This document shows, piece by piece, positions 63,651 through 64,000 of a stretch of 64,000 nt of DNA. A program made the position numbers and the translations under genes. The first letter of the stretch is position 1. Each line of letters starts with the position of its first letter. The notes beneath the pieces were generated by a model that worked only from the letters and a program-made list of their open reading frames with translations, made no database searches and was not told the DNA's origin. This DNA comes from Agapetus fuscipes (lineage: Eukaryota > Arthropoda > Insecta > Trichoptera > Glossosomatidae). The stretch spans positions 2,356,001 to 2,420,000 of the forward strand of contig OX637334.1 of assembly GCA_951799405.1 (NCBI GenBank). The letters run 5' to 3'.

Positions 63651-63694
63651 TTTACTACCTGAGGATGACCATATTGGTCGAAAACGTTAGTAGT
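63651..63694 (+). ncRNA. Hammerhead-like ribozyme motif
   Basis: Inverse partner of the previous motif with the same core and stems. Confidence 0.65.
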
Positions 63695-64000
63695 TAATCT
63701 AAAATTTAATTTTTTAAATTTATGATATTTTTGTGAAATATAAACAGTGTTTTAAAGTTAATAAGGTGTTATTTATTTATATAACAATCGAAAAAACATG
63801 AATTTTCACAGTGTTAATACACAAACCATAAAAAATATAAAAAATATTACTTCAAATCCTAAAAAGAAAATATACCATTCAATGGCAAATTTACCTACAC
63901 GATCGTATGCAAAATTTGTGTACTTTTTAAATAACTATAAAAAATCAATGAAAAGTATAAAAAAATAATTTTCATCTAGAAAAAATAAAACTAATCAAAA

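Larger units (their letters stand above)
63485..63820 (+). mobile_element. Palindromic Penelope-like element
   Basis: Arms of ~150 bp (AACACCTTATTAACTTTAAG ... ACTACTAACGTTTTCGACCA and inverse) around a short centre of repeated TTTACTACCT words. Outer end TTTTCACAGTGTTAATACAC at 63802-63821. Two hammerhead-like motifs. Confidence 0.8.

Noticed and set aside
1..64000. CRISPR array or bacterial operon
   Set aside because: Repeats are dispersed on both strands with retroposon tails and target duplications. No spaced short repeats, ribosome binding sites or operon-like genes.

Overview
The window looks like repeat-dominated, AT-rich, non-coding DNA from a metazoan genome, most likely an arthropod (inference from the mix of RTE-like, CR1/L2-like and poly-A LINEs, Penelope-like elements, hAT, Gypsy-type LTRs and a 5S-derived SINE). 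No complete host gene is visible. The only long open frames belong to retroelements. Repeat names used here (Repeat A, SINE-B, SINE-C, LINE-A and so on) are working labels, not database names.

The main organising fact is a ~245 bp interspersed unit, Repeat A, which starts TTCCTTGACTTATAGG and ends in a TTAGATTA-type tail. It occurs about forty times on both strands. The same unit is the 3' end of an RTE-like LINE (LINE-A). At 37.2-39.1 kb one LINE-A copy (514-codon reverse transcriptase ORF, 3' UTR, Repeat A) sits between 12 bp target site duplications, so the parts inserted as one unit. A second LINE-A copy at 23.3-25.3 kb has the same order but carries a nonsense codon. A sister subfamily has nearly the same C-terminus but a different 3' end with an ACAGTT tail (50.8, 52.5 and 61.6 kb).

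A second system is a SINE (SINE-B). Two copies (8.6 and 48.8 kb) carry a 5S rRNA-derived head joined to a tRNA-like promoter. Its 3' end and ATT-repeat tail match the 3' end of an L2/CR1-like LINE at 53.4-54.2 kb. SINE-B is often fused to a second tRNA-headed unit (SINE-C) as a ~500 bp composite.

A third system is a set of palindromic Penelope-like elements (8.9, 10.4, 15.8, 17.2, 20.8, 37.0, 45.9, 46.1, 51.1 and 63.5 kb). Several contain type I hammerhead-like motifs with conserved core, covarying stem I and self-complementary stem III. The best copy, 46105-47307, encodes the end of a reverse transcriptase plus a GIY-YIG domain and has 13 bp target site duplications. A 226 bp derivative at 8891-9116 also has 13 bp duplications.

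Other landmarks are: a split ~140 bp tandem array at 10.7-13.0 kb with a poly-A LINE inside it; two LTR-type insertions with TG...CA ends and 4 bp duplications (16.5-17.1 and 27.8-28.5 kb); a nested hAT element with 8 bp duplications (45134-47560) that keeps pieces of a zinc-finger transposase; several inverted-repeat MITE-like units; and a 645 bp block copied from 2.1 kb to 6.3 kb between 52 bp direct repeats.

On the minus strand a few short frames with good splice signals (31525-31775, 33185-33319, 60329-60411) may be exons of host genes whose other parts are hidden or outside the window. Everything else is AT-rich sequence in which nothing was recognised.
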